DNA of 64,000 bases, taken from IOR16 sp963521065 (GTDB lineage Bacteria; Bacillota; Clostridia; Peptostreptococcales; Anaerovoracaceae). Position numbers and translations under genes: made by a program. How positions within the stretch are numbered: position 1 is the stretch's first letter; every line of letters begins with the position of its first letter. The notes below the pieces were generated by a model. It did not search any database and had not been told where the DNA came from. It was given only the letters and a program-made list of their open reading frames with translations. Positions 15,959-22,950 of this stretch are shown here, in pieces. The stretch is from contig CAUQTI010000002.1 in NCBI GenBank assembly GCA_963521065.1, positions 124,001 to 188,000 of the forward strand. The letters are read 5' to 3'.

Positions 15959-17123
15959 GTGCTTTCTCCTTTTTTATAATCCATTCATTTAGCCCAATTA
16001 AAAGTAAAATCAGCACCACCATCATTATAACCATTTTTGTTGAAAATAACAAACCATAGGCGATACTCATATCTGCATTTGAAATCGCATTTCCAAAAGC
16101 GCCTGTATTTACGGTACTCTTTATATAATATGGGGCGAGAAGAAGTGCAATAATCGCCGAAAAAATCCCATGAGCAAACTTGAGCTTTAAATAGGTAAAG
16201 ACTCTGATTCCTGTTCCCGAGAGCAAGCTCATTGATTGTGCCATAATCGACAATCCCCCAAATGAAATTAAAAAAGAAGCAACGGCGCATTTCACAACAG
16301 GCGAAACATCCGGAGCCAAAGCAATACTGTTGCAGCCAACCGTCATTTCAAAAATACCCCGAAACAGACTTTTACTTACTTGGTTTGGGAAAAATTGAAG
16401 AATACCACAAAACTGCATAAAATCAGTCAGGAGGCAAAACAGCACCAAGTAACCGCAAATAATGCCTAAGGTTCGCAATGCTGATAAAATAGAGTCGGTA
16501 AAACAGCTCAGAAGCGAAGGCATAGCAATGTGATTGCTTTGCGGATTTCGGAAGCTTTGCTTCGGGTAATACTGTGTGTTTTTCGAAAAGCGCGCTGGAA
16601 TATTACAAAATAAAATGCCATTCACGATAGCTCCTATATAATGTGAAAAAGCAATTACTGCACCAAGTGTGGCAGAATGGAGCATCGATACGCCCACCGT
16701 TCCCAGCAAAAATAGTGGCCCCGAGGTGCTGCAAAAGGAGAGCATTTTTTCTGCATCCTGTTTCTGAATTTGATTTTCTCTGTGCAAATCTGCGATTAGC
16801 TTTGCACCCATAGGGTATCCCGAAGTAATGCTTACAAGAAATACAAACGCTGCATTTCCCGGCACACGAAAAACCGCTCGAAATAGCGGTTCAAAATAAC
16901 GCCCAATCATTTTAGGCACACCGAGCGACACCATAAAGCCTGCACAAATAAAGAAAGGCAGCAGCGCCGGCAGGACAGAGGTCGCCCATAAAGAAATTCC
17001 TCTGCTTGCGGACTCTAAGGCAATCTCAGGAAATAGCATCATAGCAATACAGCCGACACCTGAAAAGATGCCGGCTGCTATGTAATGCAGTTTTAAATTT
17101 TTCGAATGCACATATCTTTTCAT
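15927..17123 (-). CDS. ylbJ: sporulation integral membrane protein YlbJ
   Basis: The 398-residue multi-pass protein matches YlbJ, a protein with nucleoside-recognition (Gate) domains needed in Bacillus for normal spore cortex formation. Visible marks are ESASRGISLWATSVLPALLPF (near residue 40), the SGYPMGAKL motif (about 110) and the paired Gate-like hydrophobic blocks. The ylbJ-tmcAL (ylbM) neighbourhood, with coaD and rsmD nearby, is the same gene set as in Bacillus, so the assignment is firm. Confidence 0.93.
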   Translation of the reverse strand: MKRYVHSKNLKLHYIAAGIFSGVGCIAMMLFPEIALESASRGISLWATSVLPALLPFFICAGFMVSLGVPKMIGRYFEPLFRAVFRVPGNAAFVFLVSITSGYPMGAKLIADLHRENQIQKQDAEKMLSFCSTSGPLFLLGTVGVSMLHSATLGAVIAFSHYIGAIVNGILFCNIPARFSKNTQYYPKQSFRNPQSNHIAMPSLLSCFTDSILSALRTLGIICGYLVLFCLLTDFMQFCGILQFFPNQVSKSLFRGIFEMTVGCNSIALAPDVSPVVKCAVASFLISFGGLSIMAQSMSLLSGTGIRVFTYLKLKFAHGIFSAIIALLLAPYYIKSTVNTGAFGNAISNADMSIAYGLLFSTKMVIMMVVLILLLIGLNEWIIKKEKAHENSRNHSRV

Positions 17124-17164
17124 AGTAAAATCTATGTTTTTCTTAGGAAAGTTATGCTGCTTTT

Positions 17165-17698
17165 TTAGGATTCTTCGTTTTCCATCTGGGCACGGTAAAT
17201 CATATCTTTAATTTCATTTCTATTCGAAGAAATCGTTGCGTTGATTTGATCAAATGTATTTTGCAGGCTATTAAACATATCTGTAAAATACACGGCATTC
17301 ATCTGCTCCATCTTATCTTGAAAATTGTATAAAATGCTATCAATGTAATCAAAGGTGCTCATTTTTAAGTTGACGGCATTTGCACTTGCGATTGACATAA
17401 TTTCATCGGCGCGAGTTTTGGCTTTTGAAGTAATATCGTCATTTTCAATTAATGATTCCGCTTGCAACCGCGCATCCTTTAATATTGTCTCGGATTCACT
17501 TCTGGCTTCATCTAAAATCCGCTGCCGTTCATCTTTTATCCACTGTGCCTGCTGTATTTCATCGGGAAGTTCAATGCGGATTTCTTTTACAATTTCTAAT
17601 ATTTCTTCAGCATCTACCAAAATTTTACCGGTTAAAGGAAAACCCGAACTTGTATCCACAATTTCTTCAATTTCCTCCAGCAGTTCTAATACCTTCAT
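17165..17698 (-). CDS. coiled-coil protein of unknown function between coaD and ylbJ
   Basis: This 177-residue soluble protein has no membrane segment. It is rich in charged residues and helical throughout by composition. A coiled-coil-like region (about 55-105, with QRILDEARSESETILKDAR) recalls the stalk b subunit of ATP synthases, and relatives are often auto-annotated 'ATPase' for that reason. It overlaps coaD by four bases (ATGA) and is therefore coupled to coenzyme A synthesis, but no catalytic motif is seen. A conserved Clostridia gene of this position is known; I do not know its function. Confidence 0.8.
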   Translation of the reverse strand: MKVLELLEEIEEIVDTSSGFPLTGKILVDAEEILEIVKEIRIELPDEIQQAQWIKDERQRILDEARSESETILKDARLQAESLIENDDITSKAKTRADEIMSIASANAVNLKMSTFDYIDSILYNFQDKMEQMNAVYFTDMFNSLQNTFDQINATISSNRNEIKDMIYRAQMENEES

Positions 17699-18198
17699 TT
17701 TTCAATCCCTCCCGTTTTCTCCGCCAATTTTTTTTCCATACACTCTAAAATCACGTCCGGAACCAAGCCTTTAATATTTCCTTTTAAAGAAAACACCTCT
17801 TTTATCATACTCGAGCTAATAAAGGAATAGTCCGGGCTTGTCATCAAAAAAATAGTTTCAACGTCTTTTTTAAATAGCCGAGCATTCATCTGCGCCATCT
17901 GAATTTCATATTCGAAATCCATCGTAGCACGGAGCCCCCTTACCACGGCTGCTACATCATGCATATTTACATAGTCAGCTAAAAGACCGCAAAAGCTGTC
18001 TACTTTTACGTTTTTCAAGTGACCGGTTGCTTTTTCTATCATTGCTACCCGTTCTTTTATTGTAAAGAACGGCATTTTAGACTTGTTTTCGATGACCCCT
18101 ACCACTAATTCATCGCAGAGCTTTGATGCGCGGTTGATCAGGTCTAAATGACCATTTGTAACAGGATCAAACGAACCGGTATATAAAACTCGCTTCAT
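17695..18198 (-). CDS. coaD: pantetheine-phosphate adenylyltransferase
   Basis: CoaD transfers AMP from ATP to 4'-phosphopantetheine, the penultimate step of coenzyme A synthesis. The 167-residue protein has GSFDPVTNGH (8-17, the T/H-x-G-H motif) and the ISSSMIKEV motif near residue 127. It overlaps rsmD and the coiled-coil gene by four bases each. Confidence 0.97.
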   Translation of the reverse strand: MKRVLYTGSFDPVTNGHLDLINRASKLCDELVVGVIENKSKMPFFTIKERVAMIEKATGHLKNVKVDSFCGLLADYVNMHDVAAVVRGLRATMDFEYEIQMAQMNARLFKKDVETIFLMTSPDYSFISSSMIKEVFSLKGNIKGLVPDVILECMEKKLAEKTGGIEK

Positions 18199-18752
18199 GA
18201 AATATCCTCCTGTGCAACATACAGTGTAATGCAGATATTCCCATATTCTCTCTGTTTCAGCATATGAAAATTACCCAAAGAACGCGGCATTTCTTCTCTT
18301 ACACCATGCTCCGTAACAATGACACCGTCCTTGTCCAGCAAATCCAAATCAGAAATGAGTTGAATGCAGTCTATAAGGACGCCATCATGATAAGGCGGAT
18401 CTAAAAAAAAGATATCCACTTTATCAGAAATACGCGCAAGTACTTGCTTATAATCACCTTGCAGTACAACCGCTTGCTGTTCCACCTTACAATAAGAAAT
18501 ATTTTGTCGAGTCAAAGCAAGGCTTTCTCTTGAACGGTCTCCGAAATATACAAGCTCTGCACCTCGGCTGATTGCTTCTAATCCTAAGTTTCCCGTACCC
18601 GAAAAAACGTCAGCAGCAACAACACCTTCACCGATATATTCAGCAATCATGCTGAATATTGCTTCTTTTACTTTATCTGAAGTAGGCCGTATTTGCCGAT
18701 TAATTGGTGTATGCAATCGGCGGCCTCTTAATTTACCTGAAATAATGCGCAA
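18195..18752 (-). CDS. rsmD: 16S rRNA (guanine966-N2)-methyltransferase RsmD
   Basis: RsmD methylates G966 of 16S rRNA. The 185-residue protein has the SAM-binding motif DVFSGTGNLGLEA (about 49-61) and the N6/N2-methylase motif DPPY (about 117-120). The start is a TTG at 18750-18752 with AAGGGAG about seven bases upstream; it gives the expected MRIISGKLRGRRL start. It leads the rsmD-coaD-coiled-coil operon. Confidence 0.95.
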   Translation of the reverse strand: MRIISGKLRGRRLHTPINRQIRPTSDKVKEAIFSMIAEYIGEGVVAADVFSGTGNLGLEAISRGAELVYFGDRSRESLALTRQNISYCKVEQQAVVLQGDYKQVLARISDKVDIFFLDPPYHDGVLIDCIQLISDLDLLDKDGVIVTEHGVREEMPRSLGNFHMLKQREYGNICITLYVAQEDIS

Positions 18753-18789
18753 AAAATCGCTCCCTTCTTTTTATTATTTTAGCATATCT

Positions 18790-18841
18790 TCAAAAAAAAG
18801 CAAATAAATATCCAGCGGCAATTGCTGCTGGATATTTATTT
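18790..18841 (-). terminator. terminator of the SASP gene
   Basis: On the minus strand a perfect 15-bp stem (18827-18841 with 18802-18816) with a 10-base loop is followed by GC and eight T residues. It separates the sporulation gene from rsmD. Confidence 0.88.
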
Positions 18842-18859
18842 TTTTGAAAAAAATTCTTC

Positions 18860-19060
18860 TTATTTTCCTGCCATCTGCTGTTCAGCCATTTCAACTAACT
18901 TCTTAGTCATATAGCCGCCTACATAGCCGTTCTGTCTTGCAGTTAAGTTTCCCTTATCCATAGTGTTGTAGTTAGCAAGACCTAATTCGTTAGCTATTTC
19001 AGTCTTCATGCTGTCCAATGCCGGTTTTGCATTGGCGTTCATTTTGCTCTGTAATGTCAT
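18860..19060 (-). CDS. alpha/beta-type small acid-soluble spore protein
   Basis: The 66-residue protein binds spore DNA and protects it during dormancy. The germination protease (GPR) region is recognisable in LDSMKTEIANELGL, and the C-terminal DNA-binding motif ARQNGYVGGYMTKKLVEMA is typical. AGGAGGTG precedes the ATG. It is monocistronic between recG and rsmD with its own terminator, as expected for a forespore sigma-G gene. This is the clearest proof that the organism sporulates. Confidence 0.95.
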   Translation of the reverse strand: MTLQSKMNANAKPALDSMKTEIANELGLANYNTMDKGNLTARQNGYVGGYMTKKLVEMAEQQMAGK

Positions 19061-19082
19061 TTGTAATCACCTCCTGTTACGT

Positions 19083-19134
19083 TATTATGTTATCCCCAGA
19101 AGATGAAAGTATGTCATGTAATAATTTCTTGTAC
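19083..19134 (-). promoter_or_regulatory. candidate sigma-G promoter of the SASP gene
   Basis: On the minus strand CATAATA (19083-19089) fits the sigma-G -10 CATNHTA exactly but has no good -35. CATACTT (19107-19113) with GTACA (19130-19134) 16 bases upstream is the alternative, one base short of usual spacing. I cannot decide between them. Confidence 0.3.
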
Positions 19135-19155
19135 TGGCTAGTTTTGGAATACGCT

Positions 19156-21198
19156 TCAAATCCCTATATTTTCAACGTTTTCGAACATTTTTTTGATTTT
19201 TACGCTCAGTGCATTGTGCTCATAATTTCTTAAAAATGGGTCTTTTTCTAAAATTAGCATCGCTTCTTTTTTTACGGTTTCCAATATCTTTATATGTTTC
19301 CCCAAATCGGCCAGCTTTAGTTCCGGAATACCGTGCTGGCGCATACCAAAAAATTCTCCAGGCCCGCGAAGCCTCAAATCTTCTTCGGCAATAAAAAAAC
19401 CGTCATTGCTCTTTACCATAATTTTTGCACGCTCTTTTGCAATTTCACTTTTTTGGTCAGAGACTAAAAGACAATAGGACTGCTCGCTGCCACGCCCAAC
19501 TCTGCCGCGGAGCTGATGAAGCTGCGCAAGTCCAAAGCGTTCCGCATTTTCAATCAGCATAACACTTGCATTGGGTACATTAATGCCTACTTCAATCACA
19601 ACCGTTGCAAATAAAACATCTAATTTATGTTCATAAAATGCTTGCATCACTTCGTCTTTTTCTTTTTGTTTCATTGCGCCATGAAGCAGACCCGCACGAA
19701 GCTTTGGATGCTTTTTATGAAATTCATCAAATGCCGAAACCGCAGACTGACATGGCAAAGTTTCCGATTCTTCAATTAAAGGTGCCACTACATAAGCTTG
19801 CCTGCCTTTTTTTAATTCTGAAATCAAAAAAGAATAACTCTGATCCCTCTCCTGCAAAGATACTGATTTCGTAACGATGCTTTTTCTTCCCGCCGGCATT
19901 TCGTCAATGACAGAATAATCCAAATCACCATATAAAATAATGGCTAGGGTACGAGGAATCGGCGTCGCGGTCATAACTAAAACATCCGGACGTTTTCCCT
20001 TTTCGGTCAGCAAGGTCCTCTGGTTTACACCAAAACGATGCTGTTCATCTGTAACGACCAATCCTAATTTTTTAAAGGATACTTTTTTTTGAATCAATGC
20101 ATGGGTCCCGATTAACAATTGAATGTTTCCGTTTTCCAAATCAGATAAAACTTCTCGTTTTTGTTTTTCAGTCAAATTCCCTGACAAGAATCCAACCGCA
20201 ATGCCAAAAGGCTCAAATTGCTCTTTTAAGCCTTCATAATGCTGTTTGGCAAGCAACTCTGTCGGAGCCATCATTGCCGCCTGAAAACCGCTTTTTACCG
20301 CCTTAAAAATAGCAGCCGCTGCGACAATGGTTTTTCCTGAACCTACATCACCCTGCACTAAGCGATTCATAATTTTTTCAGATTCCATGTCCTTATTTAT
20401 CTCATCAATGACACGAAGCTGTGCGCTTGTCAATGTATAAGGGAGACTTTTAATCAGTTCGGAAAGCGCTACCGTATTTGAAAAAGAAATTCCTTCTGCT
20501 TCCTTTGTCAAAGAATTTTTGGTCCGCAGCAATCCGGTTTGAAGCAAAAATAATTCATCAAAAACGAGTCGAAATTTTGCTTCCTTCAACTTTTGCGCCG
20601 ACTCGGGAAAATGAATATTTTCCATGGCATATGTAAGGCTGCATAAGCGGTTTCTTTTTATCATCTCTTCCGGCAAATATTCTTGTAAATAAGAAGTAAG
20701 CGGCATTACTGCTGTTTGCCATTTGCGCATTTCTTTTTGGGTAACGCCTAAAGTTAAAGGGTAAATCGGAAGAATCCGGCTTTCATCTTGCCCTTCAAAA
20801 ATATGAAAATCTGGCTGAATCATCTGTATGCGTCCATTTCTCGACGAAACCTTCCCAAAAAAAATATAGTCGTGTTCGCGCAGCAAATTTTTTTCTAAAT
20901 AGCCTTGTTGGAAAAATACAATTTCGACAGCACCGGTATCATCTTCTACCAAAAGACGAAGCAATCTTTTTTTTCCAAAATTTCCTCCGTTCTTTATCAT
21001 TAATTGTATTTTCCCTTTAATAACCGCATTTTCCCCTTCATTTAATTGATCTATCGTTTTTATATTTCGTCGGTCCTCATATTCTCTAGGATAAAAAAAC
21101 AGCAAATCTTCGATGGAACAAATCCCCATTTTTTTTAAAGCCGTTTGTTTTTTCGGGCCGATGCCTTTCAAACTTTTAATTTCATTTTGTAACTCCAT
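19156..21198 (-). CDS. recG: ATP-dependent DNA helicase RecG
   Basis: RecG reverses stalled replication forks and branch-migrates recombination intermediates. The 680-residue protein has the N-terminal wedge/OB domain (about 55-150), then superfamily 2 helicase motifs: QGDVGSGKT (Walker A), the DEQHRFGV DExH-type box and the C-terminal LRGRVGRG motif. It starts at ATG 21198, six bases after GAGG; a GTG at 21210 overlapping the previous stop has no ribosome-binding site. It follows the Asp23-family gene; the DAK-type fatty-acid kinase gene often found between them is absent. Confidence 0.96.
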   Translation of the reverse strand: MELQNEIKSLKGIGPKKQTALKKMGICSIEDLLFFYPREYEDRRNIKTIDQLNEGENAVIKGKIQLMIKNGGNFGKKRLLRLLVEDDTGAVEIVFFQQGYLEKNLLREHDYIFFGKVSSRNGRIQMIQPDFHIFEGQDESRILPIYPLTLGVTQKEMRKWQTAVMPLTSYLQEYLPEEMIKRNRLCSLTYAMENIHFPESAQKLKEAKFRLVFDELFLLQTGLLRTKNSLTKEAEGISFSNTVALSELIKSLPYTLTSAQLRVIDEINKDMESEKIMNRLVQGDVGSGKTIVAAAAIFKAVKSGFQAAMMAPTELLAKQHYEGLKEQFEPFGIAVGFLSGNLTEKQKREVLSDLENGNIQLLIGTHALIQKKVSFKKLGLVVTDEQHRFGVNQRTLLTEKGKRPDVLVMTATPIPRTLAIILYGDLDYSVIDEMPAGRKSIVTKSVSLQERDQSYSFLISELKKGRQAYVVAPLIEESETLPCQSAVSAFDEFHKKHPKLRAGLLHGAMKQKEKDEVMQAFYEHKLDVLFATVVIEVGINVPNASVMLIENAERFGLAQLHQLRGRVGRGSEQSYCLLVSDQKSEIAKERAKIMVKSNDGFFIAEEDLRLRGPGEFFGMRQHGIPELKLADLGKHIKILETVKKEAMLILEKDPFLRNYEHNALSVKIKKMFENVENIGI

Positions 21199-21206
21199 GA
21201 AAAGCC

Positions 21207-21602
21207 TCACGTTTCTTTTTTTATCTCTATGTTCCGCTTTGCGATTTGTTTTGAAATGACCCCTGTGATCACTATGGATACACTATTGACAGGGACGTCC
21301 GTGCATTTTTCCACTTCTTCTTTCACCCGCTCAATCAGAAAACCTGTTGTTTTGTTTATACTGCTCCCGAAGCGAATCAAAATACAAATGCGAATATCAA
21401 ACCCTTTTTTTCCATGGGTCACTTCAACGGCTCCGCCTTCTTCCCTTCCTCCGATCCAAGCGATAAAATGCTGAATCTTTCCTTTTTGATTTGCAAGCAA
21501 GAGCTTTCCTTCAAATTCATCTGCTGCTCTCGCTACAATTGCAGCAATGACTTCTTTAAAAATTGTAATTGCACCACTCTCTGTTTGAAGCTTATATAAC
21601 AC
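21207..21602 (-). CDS. Asp23/Gls24 family envelope stress protein (YloU-like)
   Basis: The 131-residue protein matches the Asp23/Gls24 (DUF322) family, small cytoplasmic or membrane-associated proteins linked to cell-envelope homeostasis. The pattern of an N-terminal ITI...VIAAIVARAADEFEG and a C-terminal VEKCTDVPVNSVSIVITGV is typical. The start is GTG, eight bases after GGAGG. It is divergent from rpmB and directly upstream of recG, the arrangement of rpmB-yloU-(yloV)-recG in Bacillus with yloV missing. Confidence 0.88.
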   Translation of the reverse strand: MLYKLQTESGAITIFKEVIAAIVARAADEFEGKLLLANQKGKIQHFIAWIGGREEGGAVEVTHGKKGFDIRICILIRFGSSINKTTGFLIERVKEEVEKCTDVPVNSVSIVITGVISKQIAKRNIEIKKET

Positions 21603-21673
21603 AGCTATCTCCTCCTGTTCCTCTTATTTTACCATATTTTTTTTTGTTTATATATTTATTTTAAAAAAAGTAT

Positions 21674-21702
21674 TTTACAGTTAGAAATTTCTATGCTATA
21701 AT
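21674..21702 (+). promoter_or_regulatory. sigma-A-type promoter of rpmB
   Basis: TTTACA (21674-21679), a 17-base spacer and a perfect TATAAT (21697-21702) are present. The leader of about 75 bases contains a small palindrome around 21746-21760 and ends in AAGGAGG. Confidence 0.82.
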
Positions 21703-21790
21703 GACATTTGTTCGGTGCGTGAATTAATTGCTTTTAGCATTTGATAAGTATACTTACGTCCCCCCGGGATGAAAGAAGGAGGTGCAGCAG

Positions 21791-21982
21791 ATGTCAAGAA
21801 AATGCGAAGTATGTGGTAAAGGTCAGGTTTCGGGTAATAACGTATCCCATTCCAATAGACATACAAGAAGAAAATGGAACGCAAACATTCAAACAGTTAG
21901 AGTGAATGAAAACGGTACTGTTACTCGTAAAAATGTATGTACGAGATGCATCAGATCGAACAAAATTACGAGAGCAATTTAA
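21791..21982 (+). CDS. rpmB: 50S ribosomal protein L28 (zinc form)
   Basis: The 63-residue L28 begins MSRKCEVCGKGQVSGNNVSHS and carries two Cys pairs (CEVC, CTRC) for zinc. The ATG at 21791 lies 8 bases after AAGGAGG; an upstream in-frame GTG at 21782 overlaps that site and is rejected. It is monocistronic, with its own promoter and terminator. Confidence 0.97.
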   Translation: MSRKCEVCGKGQVSGNNVSHSNRHTRRKWNANIQTVRVNENGTVTRKNVCTRCIRSNKITRAI

Positions 21983-21996
21983 GCCATTTGGAAATG

Positions 21997-22022
21997 AAAC
22001 CTGCAGTCTTGCAGGTTTTTTT
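21997..22022 (+). terminator. rpmB terminator
   Basis: A perfect 9-bp stem (21997-22005 with 22010-22018, 4-base loop) is followed by a run of T residues on the plus strand. Confidence 0.88.
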
Positions 22023-22029
22023 ATATGGT

Positions 22030-22062
22030 AAAAAGGCAGAATCGGTTATCTCCTGCCTTTTT
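22030..22062. terminator. second hairpin behind rpmB, bidirectional
   Basis: A 10-bp A5-GGCAG / CTGCC-T5 stem with a 13-base loop could stop transcripts from either side. It backs up the rpmB terminator and the minus-strand terminator at 22078-22100. Confidence 0.6.
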
Positions 22063-22077
22063 TAATTTCTGCGCCAG

Positions 22078-22100
22078 AAAAAAAAGTAGGCATTGCCTAC
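22078..22100 (-). terminator. terminator overlapping the stop of the 88-aa membrane protein gene
   Basis: On the minus strand GTAGGC-AAT-GCCTAC is followed by eight T residues. The TAG stop codon at 22097-22099 is inside the stem. Confidence 0.82.
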
Positions 22101-22363
22101 TCTTCCTTTTCTTCTGCTTCTTCCTCTGCTTCTATACCCAAAGCTGGTTCATTTCCACTTTCCAAAGTAGCATCTGTATTCGCAGTCTTTTCCTTCTTAT
22201 TTGTTCCATGCTCTCTAATATAGATTTTAGCAACCTTGATTCCATAAAACATCATAATAATGAAAAAGACGAGCGCAACTGCACACAGCAAGATGCTAAC
22301 AAATGATATAAGCATTGTAGCAATCTGCACGTTTTGTAAAAATAAATAAATGCCGTCACTCAT
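22097..22363 (-). CDS. small membrane protein with acidic tail, unknown
   Basis: The 88-residue protein has a hydrophobic N-terminal half (about residues 14-40, one long or two short helices) followed by a basic patch and a glutamate-rich tail ending EEEAEEKEE. AAGGAGG precedes the ATG and a good promoter lies upstream, so it is a real monocistronic gene. I do not recognise a family; function unknown. The tail would probably face the cytoplasm by the positive-inside rule. Confidence 0.75.
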   Translation of the reverse strand: MSDGIYLFLQNVQIATMLISFVSILLCAVALVFFIIMMFYGIKVAKIYIREHGTNKKEKTANTDATLESGNEPALGIEAEEEAEEKEE

Positions 22364-22398
22364 GAATTTGAGTCCTCCTTTTTAAATAATTCTTCTCT

Positions 22399-22427
22399 AT
22401 TATATCGCCTGCACCTCTGCCTGTCCA
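22399..22427 (-). promoter_or_regulatory. promoter of the 88-aa membrane protein gene
   Basis: On the minus strand TGGACA (22422-22427), a 17-base spacer and TATAAT (22399-22404) match 11 of 12 consensus positions. Confidence 0.78.
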
Positions 22428-22492
22428 ATTAAATTCCAGAAAAACACATTTTTTCACAAAGTCTTTATCTTTCATCCTTTTCCCTCACAGGA

Positions 22493-22693
22493 TTAACACC
22501 GAAACAGCTTATAACCGCAGAAAATCATAATGAATCCCATAATAAGTAACCATATTTTAGAAGGGAGTAAAAATGCGCAAATGGTAACAACTCCGATAAT
22601 CAATAAAATCAGGCCGAAAAGCTCTATCTCACCCGGCCTTCTGACGTACTTTTTTTTACAATTGCAATTATAATTCTCCCTATAATTTCCCAT
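22493..22693 (-). CDS. two-helix membrane microprotein B, Cys-containing
   Basis: The 66-residue protein starts MGNYRENYNCNCKKKY at ATG 22693, where AAGGAG sits about 9 bases upstream; longer in-frame starts would run through the preceding gene. A Cys/basic N-terminus precedes two hydrophobic segments (about 27-43 and 46-62) split by LLPSKIW, and the protein ends FRC. The pattern G-x2-L-x2-IG ... P-x3-W repeats that of the gene just upstream (22714-22884), so the two look like diverged paralogues in one operon. The family is unknown to me. Confidence 0.7.
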   Translation of the reverse strand: MGNYRENYNCNCKKKYVRRPGEIELFGLILLIIGVVTICAFLLPSKIWLLIMGFIMIFCGYKLFRC

Positions 22694-22713
22694 GCTATTG
22701 CTCTCCTTATGTT

Positions 22714-22884
22714 TTAACCGCGTATTCCCCAGAAAAACAGCAGGATCAACACCGCAACCATGAGCAAGAGCAAAGTATACCATACGCCGATGGGTATAAT
22801 TCGCACGATGATCATAGTACCTATCATTGCAAGCGTAATTCCGAGAATTTTGGTTTTATTTTTGGACCTTCTTATTCTTCTCAC
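22714..22884 (-). CDS. two-helix membrane microprotein A, GTG start at a terminator
   Basis: This 56-residue ORF (reading RRIRRSKNKTKILGI after the GTG start) has a very basic N-terminus and two hydrophobic segments (about 13-28 and 34-52) separated by PIGVW. It aligns by eye with microprotein B, 20 bases downstream. The only start is GTG at 22882-22884, directly after the T-run of the histidine-kinase terminator, with a weak GGTGG in the 3' arm of that hairpin. Translation therefore needs read-through and opening of the hairpin, or the start differs. The coding look is good, but initiation is uncertain. Confidence 0.55.
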   Translation of the reverse strand: MRRIRRSKNKTKILGITLAMIGTMIIVRIIPIGVWYTLLLLMVAVLILLFFWGIRG

Positions 22885-22916
22885 AAAAACCACCCACTAT
22901 AGTCTATGTGGGTGGT
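22885..22916 (-). terminator. terminator of the two-component operon
   Basis: On the minus strand a perfect 9-bp ACCACCCAC/GTGGGTGGT stem with a further ATAG/CTAT pairing is followed by TTTTT. It lies 35 bases after the kinase stop and directly before the start of microprotein A. Confidence 0.85.
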
Positions 22917-22950
22917 AATGTATTTGTTCCAAGAATCTTAAACTTATAAA

